Assembly (NCBI GenBank): GCA_033398695.1
Contig: CM065818.1
Location: 56,452,001 to 56,516,000, forward strand
Source of the DNA: Orobanche coerulescens
Taxonomy: Eukaryota; Streptophyta; Magnoliopsida; Lamiales; Orobanchaceae
Direction of reading: 5' to 3'
DNA: 64,000 bases
Shown one piece after another: positions 20,753-33,148 of the stretch (position 1 is its first letter; the number at the start of each line of letters is the position of its first letter). The notes beneath the pieces were generated by a model, which saw nothing but the letters and a program-made list of their open reading frames with translations, searched no databases and was not told the DNA's origin. The position numbers and the translations under genes are program-made.

Positions 20753-23402
20753 TGTAACACCCCCAATCCGCTCAGGGATATTACACGCCGTAGAACCCTT
20801 CCTCAAGGATCTACCAGGCTGGTAACGACATATAACAACTCAACCATGCCTTTAAGGCTAAAATGACTCAGTAGACCGATTTGGTCTTTCAACAAATACA
20901 TACAACTCAAATACAATTCATGCCCACGCAGGGGTCAGAATACAATAAACTCCCGTACAACGGGGAAAAGATACTGCAGCGGAAAAGAAAATACAACTAG
21001 ACCAATACGACATCAACGGATCCTCGTGTGATTAGTATCGTTCATCTTTCATCATCCTTCGTGCAGACCCTGTGTTATGCTCCAAAACCTGAATGCAAAA
21101 ATAGACATCCACCCCCCGAATACTCGGGGGTTAGCAAAACTCCACTGTTTTGCTAGTGCAAATACAAAGTGCAAATACGAGCCATACAATTCACATTCCA
21201 CGAATAACAATAACCAGGAATCCTCAAAGATCCAAACGAAACGAAAAGTACTTCTCGAGGCAAGGGTTTGAGAAAAACCTTTAAAAATCGAAATACCATA
21301 AATCAATGGAAATAATTTATAAGACGGTTTAGAATGCCATCGAGAGTTTTAATAGAAAACCATTTAGGATTATCAAATCCTACTTTTCAAAATCCACAAG
21401 ACAAAAGGGGTCACCGCCCCAAATCTTTACTTTCCGAAAAATGACATTTACTAACCGTTGGGATTTTAGCCCCAAATCCATAAAACGACTTTTACAAAAC
21501 CATTGGGATTTTAGCCCCAAATCTCATCAACTCACAAGACACAAGAACGACCACAAGGCTCGTCTCCCAACATCAAAATCCACAAATAAAGGATTTAAAA
21601 CAAACAACAAAATACTCTAGTGCCATCCTAGCCAAGTAGGCCAAACGAACAACTTACCTCTTACACACTTAGTCAATGCATGCAATCATGAAAACCGTTC
21701 AAAAGCACTCATTTCCGGAAATGCCAATGATCAAACCACATTTGTAAAATGCACCACAATTAACCGCGGACCCACGCTTCGTGGATCCTGCCGAGACCCG
21801 TCGGATCTAACCCACGGTGGTTAAAAGCAAGCTCGCGGTTCCACGGCTTCGTGGAGCCCTACCGAGACCCGTCGGATCTAACCCGCGGTGAGCATACACA
21901 CACACACACGTTACTCATGCAATACTAACATGCTAAGAATGTAAGTTCATTAAGAATACTCACTAGAGATGGCCATTAACTCGACACCATTATCAAACTC
22001 TTCAAAACACAATAACAAGATTAAATACGGAATACACGATTCCATAACTTTAAACAAGAGGAGTATCATCATCAAATCCTTCAACGTTCAAAATAATCAA
22101 ATCATAATCAATTCCCAAAACACACCGTTCACAAAACACACACGCATTTGAAAGAAAGCCTTTAACGAGGCCAAACTGAAATCTTTTGAAACTTCGTTTC
22201 AAACAACCAAACAAACACACTAATACGATCACCGATCATCATATCCACAAAATAAGAAAAGTATGGGCAAGGTACTTGCCTCGATATCACGAGCAATGGA
22301 AAAGTGAACGGATACGGCCGGGTAGCCCTCAAATCCCCGAACACTATCTAGAACGCGATAACACCGAAATTACTACGGGAAAACACCACATGAATCATCA
22401 ATCACCAACGGAATTCAACATCGGAATCATCGAGCACCTTTAATCCTCCGTAAGGAATAATAAAACATGATTACGACGAGAATCAAGGCCGAAAACAACG
22501 GAAATCCCAACAAACTATCAAAGGGAACTCATTCGAACATTTAATCGAACATTAAATGTTCAAGACCCTTCAAGAACAAAGAAATCACCTCTCGGGTCGA
22601 ATGAACCAAAGATACGAGTATCCAATCCGTAGAACAAGTTCAAAACAACGTTTATACAACAACTAATTGATCAAAAACGGATTGGAATCGAAATCAAAAA
22701 GGAAAATCCCCAAATCTACAAAAACAAGGGTTCAAGCCACAATACCTTGATTTGGATGAAGGATTCAAGTAGAGGTCGAAAATCTTCAACAAGACTTGAG
22801 GAGGATGATCTCTACAAGTTTTGGAGCACTCAAATCGCCCAAAATCGCCATCAAATCGCCTAAGATGAAGGAGGAAGAAGAGAGGAGAAAAATGAAGTTT
22901 TCTCCTCGCAAATCTGCTAAAAACGCAGAAAAAGCCCGTGTGCCGCGGCACAGGATGAGTGTGCCGGCCCAGGGCCACCAAAATGCCCAGGAATTAGCTT
23001 AGTGCCGCGGCACGGAGTGTGCCGCGGCTGCAGTCACTTCCTTCAACACCAAAAAGGCACACCGTGCGATCTTCGCTATTTCGACCATAACTCCTTAAAT
23101 GCGGACTCCGATTGACTCACTGTTTGAACCATTGGAAAGCTAACTTGATTCTCTATAACGTTGCAAAGATTCAGAATTTTTGGAGTTTCCAAGAATTAAT
23201 GGTGACTTTACAAAGTCGAACTCCCACGTGAAAAAGTCGATTAAGGACACGGAACTCAACCAAACGACACCGAAACGAACTCGGATGACAAAAAGTGCAG
23301 AATTAATCATTCTCGGAATGATGAAACGTCATGATAGAGTTGTCAAAACGAACTTCCTCCGAAAAAAGAAAATTACCGAAATTCAAAATTGCGGATATTA
23401 CA
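20753..23402 (-). repeat. LTR-2 left-hand LTR (3' LTR of the minus-strand element)
   Basis: 2650 bp. It holds GTGCCGCGGCAC palindromes (22940-23027) and a duplicated module (about 21766-21890) with two copies of CCGAGACCCGTCGGATCTAA. A CA run lies at 21897-21909. I find no convincing TATA box just downstream of the palindromes, unlike in other LTRs here. Small open frames are shared with the right-hand LTR and have no domain. Confidence 0.93.
22940..23027. promoter_or_regulatory. LTR-2 GTGCCGCGGCAC palindrome cluster
   Basis: Perfect 12-bp palindromes at 22940-22951 and 23002-23013, with imperfect copies at about 22960 and 23018. The other LTR has perfect copies at 28191-28202, 28253-28264 and 28272-28283. 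The idea resembles the TTACG/TAGCG arrays of other elements, but the half-site differs. Confidence 0.6.
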
Positions 23403-26002
23403 TTCTACCCTCCTTAAAAGAAGTTTCGTCCCGAAACTTAAAACAAGTAGGGAGAAGCAATATCCCGCCAGGAAAACTCAACGAGATACACCAAAAACAG
23501 AAAACTCGCGCCCAACGGCGAAACACTGCAAGAAACGCAAAGAGACATACGGCGTGAAAACACGCTCCACGACGACCAACACAACGTCGCCGTTAGGGAT
23601 ATAATAAAACCAACAAATGACAAGCATCATCAAATGGATAATACAATCAAGTCAATTATCCGACAATCACAAAACACAACGAACGAAAATCAATATGATT
23701 GACCAACCCAACGGTACATCAATCAAAACGCGAGCCAATCGCTGAACAAATACGGAATTCCACCGCCCAAGGGTTGGAAGATCGAAAACGAGACTAGTTT
23801 CCCAAACTTAAGGGAATTAGGAAGGAGTCTGAACGCTCAACAATCGCGAAACGAGATCGACAAAACCGAACAATCAAACGATCGAACCACAAAGATCGAG
23901 ACAACAAAATCGAACGATCATGTTCGAATCACGAAGAACAATAAAAATTCAAACAACAACTCCAAGGTTCACATCTCGACTCGAGACAATATATGATCCG
24001 GTGAAAACAACAACATATGCATTCACATAAGATCCACATGAGAGGGAATAGAAATTGAAAAGTCACAACGACAAACGAGCTATTCCGAAACAATACCACC
24101 CTCGTTCGATCAACAAAAACAAGGGGCAGAACAAGCTCAGAAAATGTCAACGAACATAAATGAGTCGACAAAGTCAAAAACACAAGAGTTCCAAATCCGA
24201 CCCACTTCGAATAAAAGAACTAATAGAACCAGATGATGTCACTCCCGAACAAGGTTCACAAGAATCGAACCGAACCTGAAAAGTCACGGCGATAATCAGA
24301 TCGACCCATAACAAGATCGCATTTCGTTCGGACGATGAAACCGAAATACAGAACAAGTTCATAAAGTATCAAGGAACATGAGCGAATCGAAAGAATGGAG
24401 AAAGAGAAAATATAGAAGTCAAAATAGTACGGGCATTACCTCCAACCCCGTCCACGAAATTCACAAAAACGGGAGCAAGGTAACAAGACATTAAACAACC
24501 GACACATAACGGAACGATCACCGATGCACACGGCCATACCAACCCAAGATCTAACAGCTCGCACATGCGCGACAACGCAGAAATCACCACGAGGCGACAA
24601 TATTCAACACCAACATCCCACCTCTCACAAGGGGCTAACACAACAAATGTGTGGAAAACGACTCAACGCTCACACCGCCAATTCGGTCATACTCGGGAGC
24701 AAACATCAAAATGACAACGCGAACATCATACATATATACCCGGCCCTCAAACGGAATGGATAGGTTTTAAAACGAAAACCTCATTTTGAAAATAATTTAG
24801 AAGAACACCGATTGATCTTGAGTATCACCTTTCAAAAGTACAAACGTGAAACATCGTTATCGAGACTTTGGAGAACCGTTTCGCATTTGATAAAAAAATG
24901 AGGACACTTTCTCTTAGTGAAAACTTTCGAATATTCGACCTGGGTCTAAATAAAAGAGATACTAAAACATTGAAAATGTCTCAAAACATTTTGGTCCTCG
25001 AGGCGAAAAATTTTGAAATATATTGTGGCACTGGATGTACCACAAGAAAATAACTCATTTGAAAAAAATATGTCTAGAATTTTATTTCTAGGATACTCAA
25101 GTTTTCGAAAATAATTCAATGCCAAAAAGGACGATGCCAAAAAGGCTAGAATGCCCAAAAATTTGAGTAATCACACGGAACATCATAGCGCTGTGGGTCC
25201 CGCGTCGGAACCCTGTGCTAAAAACCATTTACAAAAATGCCAAAAGGCCGATGACGGTAATATTTCAAAATTCACAGAGCCATTTACAAAATGCTAAATA
25301 CCGTCATAAGAATTTCGCCAAAATGATCAAGGCCATAATGCCAAAATTCGGTTAAGGGAATTGGTTTTGAAATAAAACTCGGTCGGTAAAATACCGAAAG
25401 TCATTACAAAAGAACTCACGCAATGGATAAAAGAAATACGGTTCAACACGCACAATCCAAAGAACACTACTCCTCATAAGAACAAAATATTAGAGTCAAA
25501 TAACCACATTCAGAACAAAACCACTGGCCCCATTCGAGGCCTCTAAAGACCCTACCGCACTGGCTAGTGAACAAGTCGAATGTGTCTAAGCACAAAGCTT
25601 CCACAAGAGAACTTGTAAAACGTGCAAATCGATTCGAAAATCATCAGCAACGGACAAAAACAATAATAAAAAGACATCACAAGCGACACTCCTCGTATAA
25701 ATCAAATACGAGAGTCGATTAAATACATATCGTGAAATCAAAATCCACATAAAGATTCCATCACTTAACAAATAATCATAAAAATAGCTCGTGTCACACG
25801 AGGTACAACACGAAGAAGGGAGACTTACTTCCACAGGTCGCACGAAGATGATGATGGCCCCACGATACTAATCACGACCAACAAACTCAAACGACGCGTC
25901 GCGACACGACTCAGTCAGATAAAATCCGACGAAACAAGACTCAAACAACACGACTTGACCCGACAGCCTAGGTTTCCTCAACCTAAGCTCCGATACCATT
26001 TA
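23403..26002 (-). other. LTR-2 internal region, non-coding
   Basis: Read on the minus strand, it starts with a leader after the primer site (TTAGGTTGAGGAAACCTAGG) that is also seen in LTR-6. It ends with the stem-loop AAGTTTCGGGACGAAACTT (23421-23439) and the polypurine tract (about 23403-23419). Between them I recognise no protein domain on either strand; the longest open frames are about 90 residues and unlike gag or pol. Confidence 0.8.
25987..25998 (-). other. LTR-2 primer-binding site (initiator tRNA-Met)
   Basis: On the minus strand TGGTATCGGAGC, 4 nt from the right-hand LTR; one mismatch to the initiator tRNA-Met complement and identical to the LTR-1 site. Confidence 0.85.
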
Positions 26003-28658
26003 TGTAACACCCCCAATCCGCTCAGGGATATTACACGTCGTAGAACCCTTCCTCAAGGATCTACCAGGCTGGTAACGACATATAACAACTCAACCATGCC
26101 TTTAAGGCTAAAATGACTCAGTAGACCGATTTGGTCTTTCAACAAATACATACAACTCAAATACAATTCATGCCCACGCAGGGGTCAAAATACAATAAAC
26201 TCACTTACAAAGGGGAAAATATACTGCAGCAGAAAAGAAAATACAACTAGACCAATACGACATCAACGGATCCTCGTGTGATTAGTATCGTTCATCTTTC
26301 ATCATCCTTCGTGCCGACCCTGTGTTATGCTCCAAAACCTGAATGCAAAAATAGACATCCACCCCCCGAATACTCGGGGGTTAGCAAAACTCCACTGTTT
26401 TGCTAGTGCAAATACAAAGTGCAAATACGAGCCATACAATTCACATTCCACGAATAACAATAACCAGGAATCCTCAAAGATCCAAACGAAACGAAAAGTA
26501 CTTCTCGAGGCAAGGCTTTGAGAAAAACCTTTAAAAATCGAAATACCATAAATCAATGGAAATAATTTATAAGACGGTTTAGAATGCCATCGAGAGTTTT
26601 AATAGAAAACCATTTAGGATTATCAAATCCTACTTTTCAAAATCCACAAGACAAAAGGGGTCACCGCCCAAATCTTTACTTTCCGAAAATGACATTTACC
26701 AACCCGTTGGGATTTTAGCCCCAAATCCATAAAACGACTTTTACAAAACCATTGGGATTTTAGCCCCAAATCTCATCAACTCACAGTACACAAGAATGAC
26801 CACAAGGCTCGTCTCCCAACATCAAAATCCACAAATAAAGGATTTAAAACAAACAACAAAATACTCTTGTGCCATCCTAGCCAAGTAGGCCAAACGAACA
26901 ACTTACCTCTTACACACTTAGTCAATGCATGCAATCATGAAAACCGTTCAAAAGCACTCATTTCCGGAAATGCCAATGATCAAACCACATTTGTAAAATG
27001 CACCACAATTAACCGCGGACCCACAGCTTCGTGGATCCCTGCCGAGACCCCGTCGGATCTAACCCACAGTGGTTAAAAGCAAGCTCGCGGTTCCACAGCT
27101 TCGTGGAGCCCTACCGAGACCCCGTCGGATCTAACCCGCAGTGAGCATACACACACACACACGTTACTCATGCAATACTAACATGCTAAGAATGTAAGTT
27201 CATTAAGAATACTCACTAGAGATGGCCATTAACTCGACACCATTATCAAACTCTTCAAAACACAATAACAAGATTAAATACGGAATACACGATTCCATAA
27301 CTTTAAACAAGAGGAGTATCATCATCAAATCCTTCAACGTTCAAAATAATCAAATCATAATCAATTCCCAAAACACACCGTTCACAAAACACACACGCAT
27401 TTGAAAGAAAGCCTTTAACGAGGCCAAACCGAAATCTTTTGAAACTTCGTTTCAATAAACCAAACAAACACACTAATACGATCACCGATCATCATATCCA
27501 CAAAATAAGAAAAGTATGGGCAAGGTACTTGTCTCGATATCACGAGCAATGGAAAAGTGAACGGATACGGCCGGGTAGCCCTCAAATCCCCGAACACTAT
27601 CTAGAACGCGATAACACCGAAATTACTACGGGAAAACACCACATGAATCATCAATCACCAACGGAATTCAACATCGGAATCGTCGAGCACCTATAATCCT
27701 CCGTAAGGAATAATAAAACATGATTACGACGAGAATCAAGGCCGAAAACAACGGAAATCCCAACAAACTATCAAAGAGAACTCATTCGAACATTTAATCG
27801 AACATTAAATGTTCAAGACCCTTCAAGAACAAAGAAATCACCTCTCGGGTCGAACGAACCAAAGATACGAGTATCCAATCCGTAGAACAAGTTCAAAACA
27901 ACGTTTATACAACAACTAATTGATCAAAAACGGATTGGAATCGAAATCAAAAAGGAAAATCCCCAAATCTACAAAAACAAGGGTTCAAGCCACAATACCT
28001 TGATTTGGATGAAGGATTCAAGTAGAGGTCGAAAATCTTCAACAAGACTTGAGGAGGATGATCTCTACAAGTTTTGGAGCACTCAAATCGCCCAAAATCG
28101 CCATCAAATCGCCTAAGATGAAGGAGGAAGAAGAGAGGAGAAAAATGAAGTTTTTCTCCTCGCAACCGCTAAAAACGCAGAAAAGCCCGTGTGCCGCGGC
28201 ACAGATGAGTGTGCCGCGCCCAGTGGCCACCAAAATGCCCAGAATTAGCTTAGTGCCGCGGCACACTGAGTGTGCCGCGGCACACGGTACAGCCTCCTTC
28301 AACACCAAAAAGGCACACCGTGCAGTCTTCGCTATTTCGACCATAACTCCTTCGTCTGGACTCCGATTGACTCACCGTTTGAACCATTGGAAAGCTAACT
28401 TGATTCTCTATAACTTTGCAAAGATTCAGAATTTTTGGAGTTTCCAAGAATTAATGGTGACATTACAAAGTCGAACTCCCACGTGAAAAAGTCGATTAAG
28501 GACACGGAACTCAACCAAACGACACCGAAACGAACTCGGATGACAAAAAGTGCAGAATTAATCATTCTCGGAATGACGAAACGGTCATGATAGAGTTGTC
28601 AAAACGAACTTCCTCCGAAAAAAGAAAATTACCGAAATTCAAAATTGCGGATATTACA
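26003..28658 (-). repeat. LTR-2 right-hand LTR (5' LTR of the minus-strand element)
   Basis: 2656 bp, copy of 20753-23402. Its duplicated module lies at about 27012-27146 and its palindromes at 28191-28283. Differences from its partner are few, and several fall in CAG, CTG or CCG contexts. Confidence 0.93.
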
Positions 28659-29941
28659 TTTTGCATCCTGTATTCCCAACCCGTACTATCCGCAAAATTA
28701 AAAGGTAAAGATTCTTGTGCACATAATTTTGCCATTTGTTCTCTAGCAATTTTTTCATTATATTTATAAAGTTGAGATTCAGACATACCTTGATTGCCGA
28801 CTGGCCCGGCTCCAGTAGAAGGTTGGAAGTTGAGTTGACTTTGTGACTTTTGTTCTCCGTGGACCGAGGCATGGTTATTCTCAAAATGCCTTTTAAAATT
28901 TCTATATCCATCCCCGGCTTTATACGGATACTCTTTCGAGCAGTAGTTGCAAAATACCTTCATCGAACCATCCGACATTTTTTCCTTGTTAAAGTGTTTT
29001 GAAAAAAGTTCGGATCTGGTTTCCTTTCGCAACAGGGGCAGGCTTCTTTCTTGCTTTAGTTTTCTTGCTTCCTCTGCCTTTCACATTTTCTTCCTCCTCG
29101 GACGATAACTCCTCAACATAAGGAGGTTCTTCTTCACTGCTTGCCGCAGACGCCCGACTTTGATTTTTGCGTCGGAGTTGGTACGCCATGAAGAGTGCGC
29201 TCGAATGTTGCATATGTTTGATTTAACATAGCTTCATCGATTTCATGGTCCATTTCTTCGTCGATGTTTTGCAGTTGTTGACGATTCGGGACACGTCGAA
29301 ATCCCCGAAGATCAACTTCTTTTTCACTGGTAGTTGTTGTACTACCGTAATAGATATTTTCATGTATAGCATCATATTCAGCTTCTTGACTTTCATTTTC
29401 AAAACCGAGTGGAGTTTGGTTTTGGGGTTCCCGAGTAATTATTCCAGATGGTTTCTTCGATTTGCCCCAAAGACCCATTCGCTCGAACTTGGACATTTTA
29501 GATTTTTCGGGAGATGTAGCAATACCCTTTCCCTTGTCAGAACTCGACATAATGATTAAATGCGAAAAAAATAATAAGATTAAGTAGTATAGCAATTAGC
29601 AATGAGAGTTTGAGAGATAGATAATATTGAAGGTGTGAAAAAAATGTGTTGAGGAGGGAGGTATTTATAGATAGGAATTTTTTTTTTTAATAAATCTGCA
29701 CTAGCCGTTAGACCGCCGGGTCACGGGTCCGACCCGCCGGGTCCAGCGGCCAATTTTCAAAATTTTTTTTTTTTTTACATTTCCGCCGGGTCGACGGGTC
29801 GGACCCGGCGAGTCGCCGGGTAGGAAAAACCTAAACCCGGACTCCACCTGTGTATACCATGAGTCCGGGTCCTGCACGGGTCAATCGGGTCGGCGGGTCG
29901 ACCCGGCGGGTTGGGTCGTTTTGGGCACCTCTATACTAAAA

Positions 29942-30497
29942 GGGTACAACAAACTAAGAAGGACTAGTTGAATCGTGATAGCCTTTATTTTCTTTCAATC
30001 CACCATCGCTTATTCTCCTATATAATCTAATCTAAGGCACCGATTCGCGTACACCAGCGAAAGCAGGGAGCCTTGCAGCCGCGTAAAATTTTGCTTGTGC
30101 ATATTCACTTCACATTTGGGTTAAAGGTGCTTGAATATGTATGTTTTGGTAATTAAAGCTCAGTATGACAATATCCAAAGATGTGAATCTGATTTTGCTC
30201 TATTCAAATTGAGTTCGATATTCTCCAAGTTTTTTAATTATTATTATTATTATTATTATTTGATGATTATGCTCAATTTAATGGGTAATGATAATCTAAG
30301 TGTTGTAGATCTAGATTTTTGGTGGTGGTGATGGTCGGACATCGATGGCTTTTAATGTTGAATGAGTTTATGTAATGTGTTTTTTTCTTCATGCAGTTTG
30401 GATGGTACTGTCTGAAATATGTCATTATACAGTCAGATACTGAAGGAAATATTCTTGATTACTCGATTAGAAGATGACAGATACTCTAGTAATTCAT
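29942..30497. other. Stretch between hAT-B and LTR-4
   Basis: To about 30090 it continues the balanced-composition sequence of 18240-18566 (possible organellar DNA). Then it is AT-rich with a (TTA)n run at about 30236-30260. No gene recognised. The last 5 bp (TTCAT) should be the left target duplication of LTR-4, whose partner lies outside the window. Confidence 0.4.
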
Positions 30498-32000
30498 TGT
30501 CACGGCCTCTTATCCCTAAGGACGGCACAACCAGGGCGTGACCCGAGGTAGGATTTAAGAAGCGTGGAAGAAAGGGGGAAACATACGTTTCATAAGGAAT
30601 ATGGATGGATTTCCACGAATAACCTATTAAGGCATCACGAAGGGGAATCAATCCCGTAGAAATGACTTAGAATTCAGGGCAAGAATACATAATAATAATA
30701 TTAGCCTTGAAGTTTATAAAAAGCTTCATATTACATAACAAACGACGTGACATAAAATTATAAAAAGTGTTTGCAGCGGAAAAATATGACTGGTTACATA
30801 TATGAAGATATGTAACCAGGGCTTAACGTCATTTGTAGACAAAAGACTTCCACTCAACACCCTTTGTCACATCCCCTGTTCAACCTGCACATTTTAAAAG
30901 ATATACAGGGCTGGGTACAACGTACCCCGTGAACATATTGCCAAAAGATAAAACATGCTTTCGTATTTGTTATCATGCATATACGCAGTAACACACAGGT
31001 CGTTTAAGAAAATCCCATGTTTATTAAATTATTTCTTTTCATTACACAAATCTTCAGATTCACTATATCCATAATTACGCCTTGGAAGGTGGCTACCTTC
31101 CGCGAACGTTACTCCCCGAGATCGGCCACTCCGAATAGAGCTCACAATCCCGAGTACTGTGTACGCTAACCCTGGCCAATGACCTTTGTCTAGCTCAGGA
31201 TTCGATCATTTTATAGGTTGGCAAGCCAACAGTGATAGGTCCATAAAAATCCACATAATTTTTTTTTTTTGCATCATAATAATTGAAATCATAATTTGCT
31301 TGTAAAACATTTTCTCAAAATAGAGCAAAGCTCAAATCATTTTCATATAGAAAGCCCATCATAATCATTTTCGTATAGAAAGCCCACCTGGACAAGTAAT
31401 AAACGCAAGCAAAATAATTCTCGGCTCTTCCTTACGCTTCAATTTGCTGCTCCACCTTTCATATGAAACAACTAAGTTTAGCGGTCAATCGAACTTAATG
31501 AAAACTAACAGACAACGTACTCGATCTATATATTTGGACTTTAAGGTTTTGAATTCGACTTAAGTTTTAATGATAAAAGCTACGGCTCTCACAAACAACT
31601 CAACTGACCTTATAACATATAGAGATACTAACAGTGGTAACCAACACACGATTCCATTACATATTCCTTGGTTCGAAAACCATCATCAAACACTTAACAT
31701 AATCATCAAGAACATAAATGTGCACAAAGGCTAGAAAAAAATTAGAATTCTGTAATTGCCCAGTAAGAATTAGACAGTGTATCTTATACCACTTGAAAGC
31801 CACTGAAGTCTAGTTTTATGTCCATTTTACGTATATCAAGAATATTAACCATGGATAAAGTTATTACCATTTTCGTGAAGTGTAACTAAACTGCCAATTT
31901 CCGGCGAAAATGGAAAAAATGTCACATTAACCTACAGCTCGTTTCTAGCAACAAAAACCCTAAACATGCATACTCTAATCATGCATATCATACTTATAAC
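30498..32000 (-). repeat. LTR-4 left LTR, outer part (cut by hAT-C)
   Basis: Starts TGTCACGGCC. It includes GCAGCGGAAAA (about 30772), which resembles the same feature about 220 bp from the end of LTR-2. The block ends where hAT-C begins. No coding frame. By position it would be the downstream half (R/U5) of the minus-strand LTR. Confidence 0.55.
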
Positions 32001-33148
32001 TAGGACTTCAAAAAGTGGCCCGGCCCATTGGGCCGTCCCGACCCGCCCGATTTTTAACCGGGCTTGGGCCTGCATTCTGCCAGCCCAAAAAATCGGGCCA
32101 AATTTACCCGAACCAGATGACCCGACGGGGCTCAGCAGTCCGGGGCTGGAAAAGCCCATTTCTATGGGCCAAAATGGTCCGACACCTGCATAGTTTTTTT
32201 TATCTTCCAGGCATCAGTAATAAAAACTAAGCCCAAACTGAAGGCCCAGCCATCTAACCCTACTGTTCTGTCATCTTCAATGAGTACCAGGACGTAAAAG
32301 TTTATTTCTCTCTTCTATACAATCGCTTTTCTACATTCCTCCATTGCCGACGATTTTGAGGAGCACTAAAATATGATGTATGTACTCTCTACTCAATTGC
32401 GCTATTATTCTTTCGTCCGCTACCTCGCCAGTCCCCACACATGAGTAAAAGAGAAAGCCATTCAGACCTCCGACCAGGACTGCCATCCGATACATATTTT
32501 CCAGGTACAAAAATTGCTGATATCCTCCATTTTTAAGGATATTCATAAGACACAAAATAGTGCTAGATGAAGTCGTTTTTTGCTTATTTTTTTTTGTTTT
32601 TTTAGCTTGAGAAAAAAATCATAATTAAGAAAGATGTTTATATCAGACATGAATTTTACAAGTATGACAATTTGGGTTCACCTGAATTTTCATGCTTTAA
32701 TTACATGAAATATGAAAATATGTCAGTTATTATGTTAGGAAAGATTAGACATTTTCAGATTATTACAACATTAGGTTTGTCGATTCCCATCCCAAAAGCT
32801 ATGGTAGCACAAACAACTTGGCTTATCTTTTCCTTATGTTTCCTTAATTCTTGAAGTATGACTTCTGCTTACATGAAGGCTTATATTTCCTTGCAGTTAA
32901 ATAAAATCTGATGTGATACTATGTGGTAGACTCCTTGTCATTGGTTCTGAAAAAAAAATCTCATTAACTTTTAATTTCTAAAATATTTTGTTTATATAAT
33001 ACATGATTTCCTTAGTATCCATATGCGGGATAAATTCACTTCTTTTTTTATTTCCTTCACAATTTGGTTGGTCAATGTAATTAGTAGGGATCAGTGGTTA
33101 GATTTCTACACCGCCAACAATTTTATACCCATTTGTTTTCTTGCAGAT
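32001..33148 (+). promoter_or_regulatory. hAT-C 5' region with probable leader intron
   Basis: From the left end to the transposase start. The start codon at 33149 comes 2 nt after TTTTCTTGCAG, a strong splice acceptor, so a 5' leader intron is likely; its donor was not fixed. No other gene seen. Confidence 0.5.

Larger units (their letters stand above)
20753..28658 (-). mobile_element. LTR-2: large retrotransposon without coding capacity
   Basis: The LTRs (20753-23402 and 26003-28658) are near-identical, with TGTAACACCC...GATATTACA ends. They are flanked by the 5-bp duplication TTTTG (20748-20752 and 28659-28663), and the element lies inside the hAT-B transposase. Primer site and polypurine tract show it is transcribed on the minus strand. 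The 2.6-kb interior encodes no gag or pol domain. It is a LARD-like non-autonomous element; its ends and leader resemble the Tekay chromoviruses here, which could supply proteins (inference). Confidence 0.92.
19043..29550 (-). pseudogene. hAT-B transposase (BED finger, RICESLEEPER type), split
   Basis: The minus-strand gene starts at 29550 (MSSSDKGKG) and ends at 19043, with LTR-2 (20753-28658) inside it. In order: a polar head; an acidic Ser/Glu-rich linker; a BED zinc finger (FCNYCSKEY...FKRHFENNH, about 28860-28960); then, after LTR-2, the RNase-H-like catalytic core (SLAADTWADFKQKNVYMGI, TIGFDNASSNTASV, HRWNSTYEML); and the dimerisation domain (WWKRKGTEFPILSIMAHEIL, VESAFSEGG), with an acidic tail. 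The 3' piece alone is open for over 560 codons. Two frame changes separate the 5' piece (29550 to about 29140, about 29010-29210, then 29032 down). Joining across LTR-2 keeps the frame, so LTR-2 entered a readable gene. Confidence 0.93.
18575..29933 (-). mobile_element. hAT-B: RICESLEEPER-type hAT split by a retrotransposon
   Basis: The ends TAGACGTGCCCAATGC and, read inward from the right, TAGAGGTGCCCAAAACG are flanked by a perfect 8-bp duplication TACTAAAA (18567-18574 and 29934-29941). Both subterminal regions (18590-18735 and 29705-29925) are crowded with GGGTC, GACCC and GCCGGG repeats, probable transposase-binding sites. The minus-strand transposase is cut by LTR-2. Without LTR-2 the element is about 3.4 kb. 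Confidence 0.92.

Noticed and set aside
22186..22443. Open frame of 85 codons also found at 27439-27696
   Set aside because: Same reason: paired LTR-2 copies, no domain.
24369..24641. Open frame of 90 codons inside LTR-2 as a remnant of gag or pol
   Set aside because: No zinc knuckle, protease, FIDD or integrase motif in it or its neighbours.
30498..31926. A separate solo LTR ending at TGTCACA (31926)
   Set aside because: The flanks (TTCAT and TTAAC) do not match, while the reading as part of LTR-4 split by hAT-C accounts for both borders.
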